NCBI GenBank assembly: GCA_900199655.1
Contig: FZRE01000017.1
Location: 1-64,000, forward strand
Direction of reading: 5' to 3'
Length of the DNA: 64,000 bases
From: Prevotellaceae bacterium KH2P17
Lineage (GTDB): Bacteria > Bacteroidota > Bacteroidia > Bacteroidales > Bacteroidaceae
Part shown: positions 1-7,766 of the stretch, one piece after another
Numbering within the stretch: position 1 is the first letter of the stretch
Layout: each line of letters starts with the position of its first letter
Position numbers and translations under genes: made by a program
The notes under the pieces: generated by a model
The model's input: only the letters and a program-made list of their open reading frames with translations
Told to the model about the DNA's origin: nothing
Databases searched by the model: none

Positions 1-191
<191 letters not shown>

Positions 192-438
192 AAATATGAA
201 TTCTATTCCCATGCCACGAAAGGCACGGAAAAGGTCTGTCTGTTCTCGGATGTCCGTCTATTCTCTTCAAGAAGTCTTTTCAATATATGAATTGAACGGT
301 TCGTTTCTTTTACCCGGACGCTTCACTACCTATTGATATAAATAGAAAAAGCGCCCGCTTCTCGTACTACTTTTCTGTCTATGTAAATCGTTTCAAAGAA
401 CTCTTTTGATGGCCTACGGGATTACCCGAAAGCGGATG

Positions 439-470
439 CAAAGGTAGAACAAAAAACAGTAACAGCCAAA
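439..470 (-). promoter_or_regulatory. rRNA operon promoter (Bacteroidetes type)
   Basis: On the minus strand, TTTG (470-467) lies exactly 20 bp upstream of TACCTTTG (446-439). This is a perfect match to the Bacteroidetes -33/-7 consensus TTTG-N19-21-TAnnTTTG. It points to the 16S gene and leaves a leader of about 240 nt. The rest of 192-700 shows no convincing gene; small ORFs there are AT-rich noise. Confidence 0.75.
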
Positions 471-680
471 CAAAATAAAAGGAAAAATTCAAAAACACGC
501 AAACTTTTCCGCTAAATTTACAAAAATAGGACTCCAGACATTTCTTCTCCTTATTATATAATGGGGATGCAGGAAGAGAGCGGACATGCAGCAACAACGC
601 CCGAAGAGAAAAGACAGCGCCGCCGGGCTGAAAAAACGGCCGGCCGCCGGAGTCAAATAACCTAAAAAATTGGCATTCCT

Positions 681-712
681 TTTGCTGATACGATTATTAA
701 GCACTATATTTG
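681..712 (+). promoter_or_regulatory. Promoter of the Bax-inhibitor-1 gene
   Basis: TTTG (681-684) and TATATTTG (705-712) are separated by exactly 20 bp, a full Bacteroidetes promoter match. Transcription would start near 719, giving a leader of about 90 nt before the ATG at 809. This also argues against the upstream in-frame ATG at 710, which would overlap the -7 element. Confidence 0.7.
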
Positions 713-808
713 CAAACGACATGCCGCGCTGCTGAAACAGGTTGGCAAGCCGCCAACCCACCCGCCGGCACGGTCTTGCAGAGTGAAACAAACAAAACAA
801 GAAAGAAT

Positions 809-1528
809 ATGGAAGTAAACGAATTAGAAAGAATGATCAGGGAGAAAGAAGGCTCTTTGTCCATGGCTTTTCCGGCCTTGATGCGCAAAGTGTATGTATG
901 GATGACGCTGGCCCTGCTTATCACGGCCGTAACGGCCTACGGCGTAGCCGCTTCGCCGGGCCTTGTGAGCACCATCTACAGCAGCAAGGCTGTGGTGATA
1001 GGACTCTTTGTGGCCGAGATAGCGCTGGTGATGTGGATTACAGCACGACTTGACAAGTTGTCACTCCAAACAGCCACGTTGCTGTTTATCCTCTACTCAG
1101 TCCTCAACGGAGTCGTGTTGTCGTCGGTGTTCCTGGCTTTCCAGCTCGGCACCATAGCCAAGGTGTTCTTCATAACGGCCGGAACATTCGGCGCAACGGC
1201 CGCCTACGGCTATTTTACACACCGCGACCTCACCCGCTTGGGCAGCCTGCTGATGATGCTGCTCATAGGCGTCATCATTGCCACAGTAGTCAACGTGTTC
1301 CTTATCAAGAGCACGATGTTCGACCTGGTGATAAGCTACATCGGCGTGGCAGTGTTCGTTGGGCTTACTGCCTGGGACACGCAGTCCATCAAGCGCATGC
1401 TGGCCATGCAGACCGACATGGGCGAGGGCGCACAGAAGATTGCCCTCTTCGGTGCGCTGAACCTCTATCTCGACTTCATCAACCTGTTCCTCTACATTCT
1501 CCGCATCTTTGCCCGCAGCGACAGCTAA
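809..1528 (+). CDS. Bax inhibitor-1 / YccA family membrane protein
   Basis: A 239-residue protein with a short charged N-terminus (begins MEVNELERMIREKEG) followed by seven hydrophobic segments, the architecture of the UPF0005/BI-1 (YccA, YbhL) family. The family-typical C-terminal stretch is present: a glycine-rich TAWDTQSIKRM helix and then LFGALNLYLDFINLFLYIL. Family members are inner-membrane proteins thought to act as pH-sensitive calcium leaks or to modulate the FtsH protease; the exact role here is unknown. The start at 809 is preferred over 710 because homologues begin near the charged helix and the promoter overlaps 710. The gene is monocistronic, divergent from the rRNA operon. Confidence 0.9.
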   Translation: MEVNELERMIREKEGSLSMAFPALMRKVYVWMTLALLITAVTAYGVAASPGLVSTIYSSKAVVIGLFVAEIALVMWITARLDKLSLQTATLLFILYSVLNGVVLSSVFLAFQLGTIAKVFFITAGTFGATAAYGYFTHRDLTRLGSLLMMLLIGVIIATVVNVFLIKSTMFDLVISYIGVAVFVGLTAWDTQSIKRMLAMQTDMGEGAQKIALFGALNLYLDFINLFLYILRIFARSDS

Positions 1529-1568
1529 GCAGCGGCAAACCCTACGCCAAGGTCTGTCCGGCTAATAA

Positions 1569-1736
1569 TATCACCGTGACAAGGATGGAGTGAAGTTCTC
1601 CGACCATTGCGAAGTATGCTATGCCTGTCTGCACAACTGTCCGAAGACGGCTATCCACATGCCAATGGAGGCAGGTACACTACGGTTCAGAAACGAGCAT
1701 GTAACCGTGGCCGACATCATTCGTGCCAACGGATAA
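1569..1736 (+). pseudogene. 4Fe-4S ferredoxin C-terminal remnant (EFR1-like)
   Basis: An open frame without a start codon encodes about 55 residues ending at a TAA at 1734. It contains a perfect CxxCxxCxxxCP cluster (CEVCYACLHNCPKTAIHM) and then a short tail. This resembles the C-terminal end of EFR1-type ferredoxins (flavodoxin domain plus two 4Fe-4S sites). The N-terminal flavodoxin part and first cluster are missing; an in-frame stop lies just upstream at 1566. The fragment sits directly before a nitroreductase, a plausible former redox partner. It is most likely decayed by deletion. Confidence 0.7.
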
Positions 1737-1767
1737 CCCCATACTACAATTACAAATACTGACTGGC

Positions 1768-2562
1768 ATGAATATGATAGAACTGATTAGAACAAGGAAG
1801 AGCGTTCGCACTTTTGACGGGCGACCGCTGAGTGAAGAAGACGTGAAGAAACTCTCAGACTATGCGGCAACCATCACCAATCCGTATGGCATTTCCGTGA
1901 GCTTCGTGTTTCTTGATGCAAAGGAGCATGGGCTTTCAAGTCCCGTAATTAATGGAGAGCATCTGTACGTAGCAGGTAAAGTTCCGATGGTGGCCCATTG
2001 TGAAGAGGCTTTCGGCTATTCTTTCGAGCAGTTTGTGCTCTATGCGTGGTCTCTTGGCATTGGTACCACGTGGATTCGCGGTACGATGAAACGCGAGTTG
2101 TTCGAGCAGGCAGCTGAAACTGCGGATGGCGAACTGATGCCCACCGTCACCTCGCTGGGCTATCCGGCTACAGAACGAGCCGAGGCGGACATCAAGCTAC
2201 GTGCAACCGTACACGGCGATGAGCGACTGGAACCGTCTGAACTGTTTTTCGACAAAACCTTCTCCACACCATTGAGTGCATCAGATTATGACGATGCCCT
2301 TGATGCTGTAAGATGGGCACCATCTGCTGCCAACCGCCAGCCATGCCGTGTTGTCAAGGATGGTAATGCCTACCATTTCTATCTGAAGCATTCGTCTGCC
2401 AATCGTAGCAGTGCTACTTGGGATGTACAGAAGATAGACTTGGGAATTTCCATCTGCCATTTCATGAACGTCACGGGTGGCGAATTCAGTATTGCCGACC
2501 CAAAGATAGGCACTGATGAGAGTACAGAGTACATTGCTACAGTAACAATAAAGAATAAGTAA
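1768..2562 (+). CDS. Nitroreductase family protein (TM1586-like)
   Basis: A 264-residue FMN-dependent nitroreductase-fold protein. The N-terminal IELIRTRKSVRTFDG is the classic nitroreductase start, with Arg and Ser residues for FMN phosphate contact. The internal DDALDAVRWAPSAANRQPCR repeats the same half-fold, so one chain carries both halves, as in the TM1586 subfamily (usual length about 250). The ATG at 1768 or the one at 1774 gives the expected N-terminus; the farther ATG at 1723 overlaps the ferredoxin remnant and adds an unconserved tail. The substrate is unknown. The neighbouring ferredoxin fragment suggests a former two-gene redox unit. Confidence 0.85.
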   Translation: MNMIELIRTRKSVRTFDGRPLSEEDVKKLSDYAATITNPYGISVSFVFLDAKEHGLSSPVINGEHLYVAGKVPMVAHCEEAFGYSFEQFVLYAWSLGIGTTWIRGTMKRELFEQAAETADGELMPTVTSLGYPATERAEADIKLRATVHGDERLEPSELFFDKTFSTPLSASDYDDALDAVRWAPSAANRQPCRVVKDGNAYHFYLKHSSANRSSATWDVQKIDLGISICHFMNVTGGEFSIADPKIGTDESTEYIATVTIKNK

Positions 2563-2597
2563 TAGTCAAACCGCAACAGTCTTATAAATCGGAATTT

Positions 2598-3119
2598 ATG
2601 GAAACTATCAAAGTTTATCATTCTCTTTGGAAAAGCGGATTGCTCATTGCAGTCAGTTTGGGGTTTGCTGCCCTCGGCATATATATCATTTTTTCCGGTA
2701 ATGACGGTATTGTAGCATGGCTAAGTACTTTATTTTTCGGCATTGGCGGACTCTTCGTGCTATGGCTTGTATTAAAAGAAAGAATAAATCATACACCATA
2801 TTATGTGATTACTGACAATGGCATCATCATGAACAGTGGTTTAAAGACTTATGAAGTTCACTTTGCTGATGTAGAATATTTCTTTGTCACGGAAGTTGGA
2901 ACAGCAAGGGGAAAAACAAAGTTGATTGGCATACAATACAAAAGAAACGTGGAGTTACAAAAATTTGAAGATGCTGGCAAGGCTGGGCATACCGTTCGTC
3001 ACCTCAACATGAGTGTGACTGGTTCACAAGAAGCTCTCCCCGCAGATGGCTTGACGATTAAACCAAAGGACTTGTGCGAAATACTAAATGAAAGAGTAGA
3101 ATCGTCACGAAATATCTGA
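2598..3119 (+). CDS. STM3941-like small membrane protein
   Basis: A 173-residue protein with two N-terminal transmembrane segments (roughly residues 13-32 and 38-58), followed by a soluble PH-like beta domain (from about YYVITDNGIIMNSG). The opening IKVYHSLWKSG and the overall plan match the STM3941 family, which has no assigned biochemical function. It begins 35 bp after the nitroreductase stop and may be cotranscribed. Its GC content is lower than the arginine cluster downstream, suggesting a different history for 1.7-3.2 kb. Confidence 0.65.
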   Translation: METIKVYHSLWKSGLLIAVSLGFAALGIYIIFSGNDGIVAWLSTLFFGIGGLFVLWLVLKERINHTPYYVITDNGIIMNSGLKTYEVHFADVEYFFVTEVGTARGKTKLIGIQYKRNVELQKFEDAGKAGHTVRHLNMSVTGSQEALPADGLTIKPKDLCEILNERVESSRNI

Positions 3120-3298
3120 GAGCAGAACAATTTCAAAAGAAATAATTTAGCTTAGATGTTTACAAGTAAACCTCTTTCGGTAGGTAAATTCCAATTTATA
3201 AATCCGTGACGATATATTAAAGTTCTACGAATTTAGAATAAAGCAAGTTATGTATCCATTGATTTTTGTACATGGATACACGACTTGAAGTCTCGAAA

Positions 3299-3397
3299 GA
3301 TAGTTTCGGGAACTTTTGACACTTGTCGAATTCATGTGCGACAAGTGTCAAACAATCGTGCGACACTTGTCGAAAGTTCCCGAAGCATGCCTTCAAC
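3299..3397. repeat. 22-bp-period palindromic array, GACACTTGTC class (copy A)
   Basis: Three copies of a near-palindromic 12-mer, CGACACTTGTCG or its complement, start at 3317, 3339 and 3361, exactly 22 bp apart. They are enclosed by an 11-bp perfect inverted repeat (TCGGGAACTTT at 3306 and AAAGTTCCCGA ending at 3383). The right end carries GAAGCATGCCTTCAAC and the left end GATAGTTTC. Copies B and C have the same plan. It lies between the STM3941-like gene and argR, and no gene is visible in 3120-3599. Confidence 0.85.
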
Positions 3398-3464
3398 ACC
3401 CTCGGCGCACGTCTTCGGCCACCCGTTTCGGGTCATAAAGGATAACGGTTAACATCCGCCCGAA

Positions 3465-3570
3465 GTTGCATAAATATCACTCAGGAGGAAAGAAAACGGA
3501 AAAATATACCATTAAAAACACAAAAATATACTTTTATATTTGGCAGTTGCATAAATAATACCTACTTTTG
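3465..3570 (+). promoter_or_regulatory. argR promoter with candidate ArgR operator
   Basis: TTTG (3539-3542) and TACTTTTG (3563-3570) are exactly 20 bp apart, a perfect Bacteroidetes promoter, 30 bp before argR. The 12-mer GTTGCATAAATA occurs twice, at 3465-3476 and at 3546-3557, and the second copy lies between the -33 and -7 elements. Its AT-rich TGCATAAAT core loosely recalls ARG-box half sites, so autoregulation by ArgR is inferred. Confidence 0.6.
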
Positions 3571-3599
3571 CAATCGCTAACGAATAAAAATTCACCCGC

Positions 3600-4076
3600 A
3601 TGAAGATAAAGAACCAGAGGATGGAAGCCCTGAAGATGCTCATCTCGAGCAAGGAGATGGGCAGCCAGGACGAAGTGCTGAAAGAGCTGGCCAAGGAAGG
3701 TTTCACGCTCACGCAGGCCACACTGAGCCGCGACATGAAGCAACTCAAGGTGGCTAAAGCTGCCAGCATGAACGGCAAGTACGTGTACGTACTGCCCAAC
3801 GAAACCATGTACAAGCGCGTCTCCAAACCCCAAACGGCCACCGAGATGCTCCGCTCGCCGGGCTTCGTGTCGGTCAACTTCTCCGGCAACATGTGCGTTA
3901 TCAAGACCCGCCCGGGCTATGCCAGCTCCATAGCCTACGACATCGACAACAGTACCATACCCGAGATACTGGGCACAATAGCCGGTGACGACACCATCTT
4001 CATCGTCATCAGGGAGGGTGCCTCCAAGTCCGGGCTGCTCCAGGCGCTCGGTCTGGCCGTCCCGCAGATAAAATAG
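3600..4076 (+). CDS. argR: Arginine repressor ArgR
   Basis: A 158-residue protein with the two ArgR domains. An N-terminal winged helix-turn-helix spans about residues 5-70 (GFTLTQATLSRDMKQLKVAK contains the recognition helix). A C-terminal arginine-binding hexamerisation domain spans about 85-155 (IAGDDTIFIVIRE, where the GDDT motif binds arginine). The length is normal for the family. The protein would bind operator DNA with arginine and repress the cluster it heads. The start is fixed by the promoter 30 bp upstream. The gene is followed after 11 bp by the GNAT gene. Confidence 0.95.
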   Translation: MKIKNQRMEALKMLISSKEMGSQDEVLKELAKEGFTLTQATLSRDMKQLKVAKAASMNGKYVYVLPNETMYKRVSKPQTATEMLRSPGFVSVNFSGNMCVIKTRPGYASSIAYDIDNSTIPEILGTIAGDDTIFIVIREGASKSGLLQALGLAVPQIK

Positions 4077-4087
4077 AAAGTCAGAAA

Positions 4088-4717
4088 ATGGAAGAAATAA
4101 GCGTGATGGTGGCCGACCAGTCGCATGAGAAATACGTCGACACCATCCTGCAAACCATGGCCGAGGCCGCCAAAGTGCGCGGTACCGGCATAGCCAAGCG
4201 CACCCACGAGTACCTTGCTACCAAGATGCGCGAGGCCAAAGCGGTAATAGCGCTCGAGGGAGAGCGGTTCGCCGGCTTCAGCTACATTGAGACCTGGGGC
4301 AACAAACACTATGTAACCACATCGGGACTCATCGTGCATCCCGACTTCAGAGGCCGCGGCATATCCAAGCGCATCAAAGACCTCACCTTCACGCTTGCCC
4401 GCACCCGCTGGCCTCATGCCAAGATATTCTCGCTCACCAGCGGCTCGGCAGTCATGAAGATGAACACGCAGCTGGGCTACCATCCGGTCACTTTCAGCGA
4501 CCTGACGGACGATGAAGCCTTCTGGCGGGGCTGCGAGGGCTGCATCAACGTTGACGTGCTGCACCGCACCAACCGCCGTTACTGCATCTGCACCGCCATG
4601 CTCTACGACCCCGAGGAGCATCTGCCGGCCAAGTTACCCAAAGACGTATTGGAGCGGATAAGGAGGATTGAGGGCCCAGCTCAGCCTCTCCCGAGGGAGG
4701 GGAGCATAGACTCATGA
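4088..4717 (+). CDS. GNAT acyltransferase, probable N-succinylglutamate synthase
   Basis: A 209-residue GNAT-fold protein. The acyl-CoA loop is visible as VHPDFRGRGISKRI (the Q/RxxGxG/A motif), followed by a helix and a C-terminal part with several Cys. It sits between argR and argG, where an ArgA-type first enzyme is expected but no classic argA/argJ is seen. The orthologous position in Bacteroides thetaiotaomicron (BT3761) has, as I recall, been assigned N-succinylglutamate synthase by mutant fitness work. Succinyl-CoA as donor fits the SOTCase in this cluster. The last 13 residues (from PAQPLPREG) are encoded by a GC palindrome and look like an added tail. Confidence 0.75.
   Translation: MEEISVMVADQSHEKYVDTILQTMAEAAKVRGTGIAKRTHEYLATKMREAKAVIALEGERFAGFSYIETWGNKHYVTTSGLIVHPDFRGRGISKRIKDLTFTLARTRWPHAKIFSLTSGSAVMKMNTQLGYHPVTFSDLTDDEAFWRGCEGCINVDVLHRTNRRYCICTAMLYDPEEHLPAKLPKDVLERIRRIEGPAQPLPREGSIDS
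4684..4704. repeat. GC palindrome inside the GNAT 3' end
   Basis: CCTCTCCCGAGGGAGGGG forms an imperfect hairpin within the final codons of the GNAT gene. It belongs to the same loose class as the CCCCTCC-GAA-GGAGGGG palindromes at other junctions of this operon, suggesting that a mobile palindrome landed at the gene end and was absorbed into the reading frame. Confidence 0.6.
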
Positions 4718-4802
4718 AGACTGAACGGCTGGCATGGCGCGGGCAATAGGCGAGACAAAGCGGAAAATACATGAAATCAAAGATAAACAAGAATACAGAA
4801 TG

Positions 4803-6116
4803 ATGGAAACAAAGGCGAAGAATTTAACAGGAACAAACAGTGGGCAGGCAACGCCATGCGGCCAGACAGCCGCAACACCCCTCACCGGTGAGGGGCCGGA
4901 AGTGGGCTCACACGCCGGCTCCAAGAAGTCGGTAGTGGTGGCGTATTCGGGCGGTCTGGACACTTCTTATACCGTCATGAAGCTCGCGCAGGATGGGTGG
5001 AACGTGTACGCAGCCTGTGCCAACACGGGCGGGTTCAGTCCCCGGCAGCTCAAAGCCAACGAGGAGAACGCCTACAAGTTGGGGGCAGTGAAGTACGTAA
5101 CGCTCGACGTGACGCAGGAATACTACGAGAAGAGCCTGAAGTACATGATTTTCGGCAACGTGCTGCGCAACAACTGCTACCCCATCTCGGTCTCCAGCGA
5201 GCGTATCTTCCAGGCTATCGCCATCGCGCGCTACGCCAACGAGATTGGTGCCGATGCCATCGCACACGGCTCAACGGGCGCAGGCAACGACCAGATACGC
5301 TTCGACATGACCTTCCTGGTCATGGCACCGGGCGTTGAAATCATCACCCTGACCCGCGACCACGCACTCTCACGGCAGGAGGAAGTCGACTATCTGAACG
5401 CTCATGGCTTCGAGGCCGACTTCAAGAAGCTAAAGTACAGCTACAACGTGGGCATCTGGGGCACCAGTATCTGTGGCGGCGAGCTGCTCAACCCCACGCA
5501 GGGACTGCCCGAGGAGGCCTATCTCAAGCATGTTACCCGGCAGGATGAGAGCGAGCTGAGGATAACTTTCGAGAAGGGAGAGATTGCTGCCGTTAACGGC
5601 AAAACATTCGACGACAAGGTTGCGGCCATACAGAAGATTGAGCAGATAGGCGCCGCCTACGCCATCGGTCGCGACTGCAACGTGGGCGACACCATTATAG
5701 GCATCAAGGGACGCGTGGGCTTCGAGGCCGCTGCTCCTATGCTTATCATCGAAGCCCACAGGCTTTTGGAGAAGAGCACGCTCAGCAAATGGCAGCAATA
5801 CTGGAAGGACCAGGTGGCCAACTGGTACGGCATGTTCCTGCACGAGAGCCAATATCTGGAGCCCGTCATGCCCGATATGGAGGCCATGATGGCCAGTTCG
5901 CAGCGCCACGTGAACGGCACCGCCATCCTGAAACTGCGCCCCTACGGCTTCCAAACCGTGGGAGTAGACTCGCCCGACGACCTCACCAAGTCCAAGTTAG
6001 GTGAGTACGGAGAGATGCAACACGGCTGGACGGCAGAGGAGGCCAAGGGCTTCATCAAGGTTACTTCTACCCCGCTGCGCGTGTACTACGGCATTCATAA
6101 GGGGGAGGAGAGGTAG
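4803..6116 (+). CDS. argG: Argininosuccinate synthase
   Basis: A 437-residue ATP-dependent ligase joining citrulline and aspartate. The catalytic core begins at VVVAYSGGLDTS (PP-loop, about residues 42-53) and includes HGSTGAGNDQIRFD, the citrulline/aspartate site. The first 40 or so residues are not family-like: ArgG normally starts a few residues before VVVAYSGG (usual length about 400). Part of this extension is encoded by a perfect 18-bp palindrome. The starts at 4800/4803 follow an A-rich leader typical of this phylum; the ATG at 4734 would lengthen the odd tail further. In a succinyl pathway the citrulline would first be freed from N-succinylcitrulline. Confidence 0.93.
   Translation: METKAKNLTGTNSGQATPCGQTAATPLTGEGPEVGSHAGSKKSVVVAYSGGLDTSYTVMKLAQDGWNVYAACANTGGFSPRQLKANEENAYKLGAVKYVTLDVTQEYYEKSLKYMIFGNVLRNNCYPISVSSERIFQAIAIARYANEIGADAIAHGSTGAGNDQIRFDMTFLVMAPGVEIITLTRDHALSRQEEVDYLNAHGFEADFKKLKYSYNVGIWGTSICGGELLNPTQGLPEEAYLKHVTRQDESELRITFEKGEIAAVNGKTFDDKVAAIQKIEQIGAAYAIGRDCNVGDTIIGIKGRVGFEAAAPMLIIEAHRLLEKSTLSKWQQYWKDQVANWYGMFLHESQYLEPVMPDMEAMMASSQRHVNGTAILKLRPYGFQTVGVDSPDDLTKSKLGEYGEMQHGWTAEEAKGFIKVTSTPLRVYYGIHKGEER
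4878..4895. repeat. Perfect 18-bp palindrome in the argG 5' coding region
   Basis: CCCCTCACCGGTGAGGGG is fully self-complementary and lies inside the non-conserved N-terminal extension of ArgG. It resembles the other GC palindromes that mark junctions of this operon. It could form a hairpin in the mRNA near the start codon. Confidence 0.7.
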
Positions 6117-6148
6117 AACCTCCCCCTTGCCCCCTCCGAAGGAGGGGG
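6099..6148. repeat. Double GC hairpin at the argG 3' end
   Basis: A 10-bp perfect stem, AAGGGGGAGG (6099-6108) with CCTCCCCCTT (6119-6128), straddles the argG stop codon. It is directly followed by a second palindrome, CCCCCTCC-GAA-GGAGGGGG (6130-6148). Neither is followed by a T-run, so they look like repetitive palindromes or mRNA-stabilising hairpins rather than standard terminators. Confidence 0.7.
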
Positions 6149-6238
6149 TGATTGCTGCTGGGGAAGATTAAAAGAGGGATGCAACTTTTAAGGTCTGGAG
6201 GGCGTCTAACGGGTAAAAGGACTTAAAAGAAGACTGAA

Positions 6239-6433
6239 ATGAGCAATTACAAGAAACTGAAAAGGTCATCAACAGATGTGTGGATAGGTGGAGTTTGCGG
6301 CGGCATAGCAGAGTACTTTGACGTCGACCCCACGCTGGTACGGATTACCTACGTGGTGCTCTCCATCGGCAGTGCTGCCTTCCCGGGCATCCTGGTCTAC
6401 CTGCTGTTGTGGCTGATAATGCCTAAATACTGA
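6239..6433 (+). CDS. PspC domain protein
   Basis: A 64-residue protein that is essentially a single PspC domain: a short basic N-terminus, then [20 protein letters not shown], the PspC signature, and one long hydrophobic helix ending in [10 protein letters not shown]. Such proteins are inner-membrane and linked to envelope stress in other bacteria. It ends one base before argC starts, so the two genes are probably translated together even though no metabolic link to arginine is known. Confidence 0.9.
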   Translation: MSNYKKLKRSSTDVWIGGVCGGIAEYFDVDPTLVRITYVVLSIGSAAFPGILVYLLLWLIMPKY

Positions 6434-6434
6434 C

Positions 6435-7403
6435 ATGATAAGGATTGGAATCCTGGGCGGAGCCGGCTACACGGCGGGCGAACTCATCCGTCTGCTGCTC
6501 AACCACGGGCAGGCAGAAATCGTATTCGTAAACTCCGAGAGCAATGCCGGCAACCTGCTGACCGACGTACACGAAGGTTTATACGGCGAGACCGACCTGC
6601 ACTTTACCGCCGAAATGCCCTTCCATGAGGTCGATGTGGTGTTTTTCTGCTTCGGCCACGGCAAGAGCAGGGAGTTCATGCAGAGCCACGAGCTGCCCGA
6701 TAACGTAAAGATAATAGACCTGGCACAGGACTTCCGCCTTGCTGCCGATGGCAACGACTTCGTCTACGGGCTGCCAGAAATCAACCGGGAGCTGATAGCC
6801 AAGGCCCGCCATGTGGCCAATCCGGGCTGCTTTGCCACGTGCATAGAACTGGGACTGCTGCCTGCCGCGGCCATGGGAATCATCGACCGCGACGTGTCGG
6901 TGAATGCCATTACGGGCTCTACCGGTGCCGGACAGAAGCCCGGAGCAACCACTCACTTCTCCTGGCGCAACAACAACATGAGCATTTACAAGGCTTTCAG
7001 TCACCAGCATGTGCCCGAAATCAGGCAGAGCCTCTGCCAGGTGCAAGGCCATCTGGAGGCTTCCATCGACTTCATTCCTTATCGGGGCGACTTCGCCCGC
7101 GGCATTTTTGCCACCGAGGTGGTGCGCACCGATGCCAATATCGACGACATCACGGAGGCTTACAGGCGGTTTTACAGCTCGGCGGCCTTCACTCACTACG
7201 TTGACAAACCGCTCGATTTGAAGCAGGTAGTCAACACGAACAAGGCGCTGGTGCACTGCGACAAGTTCGCCGACAAGTTGCTCGTAACCTCCTGCATCGA
7301 CAATCTGCTCAAAGGAGCGGTAGGTCAGGCGGTGCAGAACATGAACATCATGTTCTGCATTGACGAGCGGGAAGGGCTCAGACTCAAGGCGAGTGCGTTC
7401 TAA
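6435..7403 (+). CDS. argC: N-acyl-gamma-glutamyl-phosphate reductase
   Basis: A 322-residue NADPH-dependent dehydrogenase. An N-terminal Rossmann motif GILGGAGYTAGELIRLL (residues 4-20) is followed by the catalytic Cys132 in NPGCFATC and the dimerisation/catalytic half with the conserved HQHVPEI histidines. Length and motifs are normal. In this cluster the substrate is probably N-succinylglutamyl phosphate rather than the acetyl form, given the SOTCase downstream. It begins 2 bp after the pspC stop. Confidence 0.95.
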   Translation: MIRIGILGGAGYTAGELIRLLLNHGQAEIVFVNSESNAGNLLTDVHEGLYGETDLHFTAEMPFHEVDVVFFCFGHGKSREFMQSHELPDNVKIIDLAQDFRLAADGNDFVYGLPEINRELIAKARHVANPGCFATCIELGLLPAAAMGIIDRDVSVNAITGSTGAGQKPGATTHFSWRNNNMSIYKAFSHQHVPEIRQSLCQVQGHLEASIDFIPYRGDFARGIFATEVVRTDANIDDITEAYRRFYSSAAFTHYVDKPLDLKQVVNTNKALVHCDKFADKLLVTSCIDNLLKGAVGQAVQNMNIMFCIDEREGLRLKASAF

Positions 7404-7404
7404 A

Positions 7405-7760
7405 ACCTCCCCCGGCCCCTCCGAAGGAGGGGGGTGCCTGGCGGCTCTTTGTCTGCTTTTTCGGCTTCGCCTTTTTGCTTTCTCCTTATTATATATAAGG
7501 ACTCTGCCTTCTCCTTGTCACAAAGCAAACCGGTATCCTCCCCTTAGAAAGGGGAGGCAGAGGAGGGGATGACAAGTAGAAGCGGATGAACAGGGAAAAG
7601 ACAAAAGCAGACCAGCCGGCTCTCCTCACAAAAAGCGGAGTGACGGAAGCAGCCATTCAGCAAAGTAAAAACAAGCATTAAACAACAAACAAGCAAGCAG
7701 TGCCCGCAAGAAACGCGCCCCCGCGAGGCACTCCCCTCCTTCGGAGGGGTCGGGGGAGGT
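7405..7760. mobile_element. MITE-like element with 40-bp terminal inverted repeats
   Basis: The segment between argC and argD is bounded by inverted repeats of 40 bp (7405-7444 and 7721-7760) that match at 37 positions. Each end contains the palindrome CCCCTCCGAAGGAGGGG. The 356-bp element carries no plausible gene. It includes a separate dispersed block (7532-7573) that also occurs at 48.2 and 48.5 kb. No clear target duplication is seen. A transposase-dependent MITE is inferred; two independent palindrome insertions in opposite orientation are the alternative. Confidence 0.6.
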
Positions 7761-7766
7761 ATCAAC

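Noticed and set aside
6099..6148. Standard transcription terminator after argG
   Set aside because: The stems are strong but have no T-run, and they match repetitive palindromes found inside coding ends of the same operon, so a repeat is the safer call.
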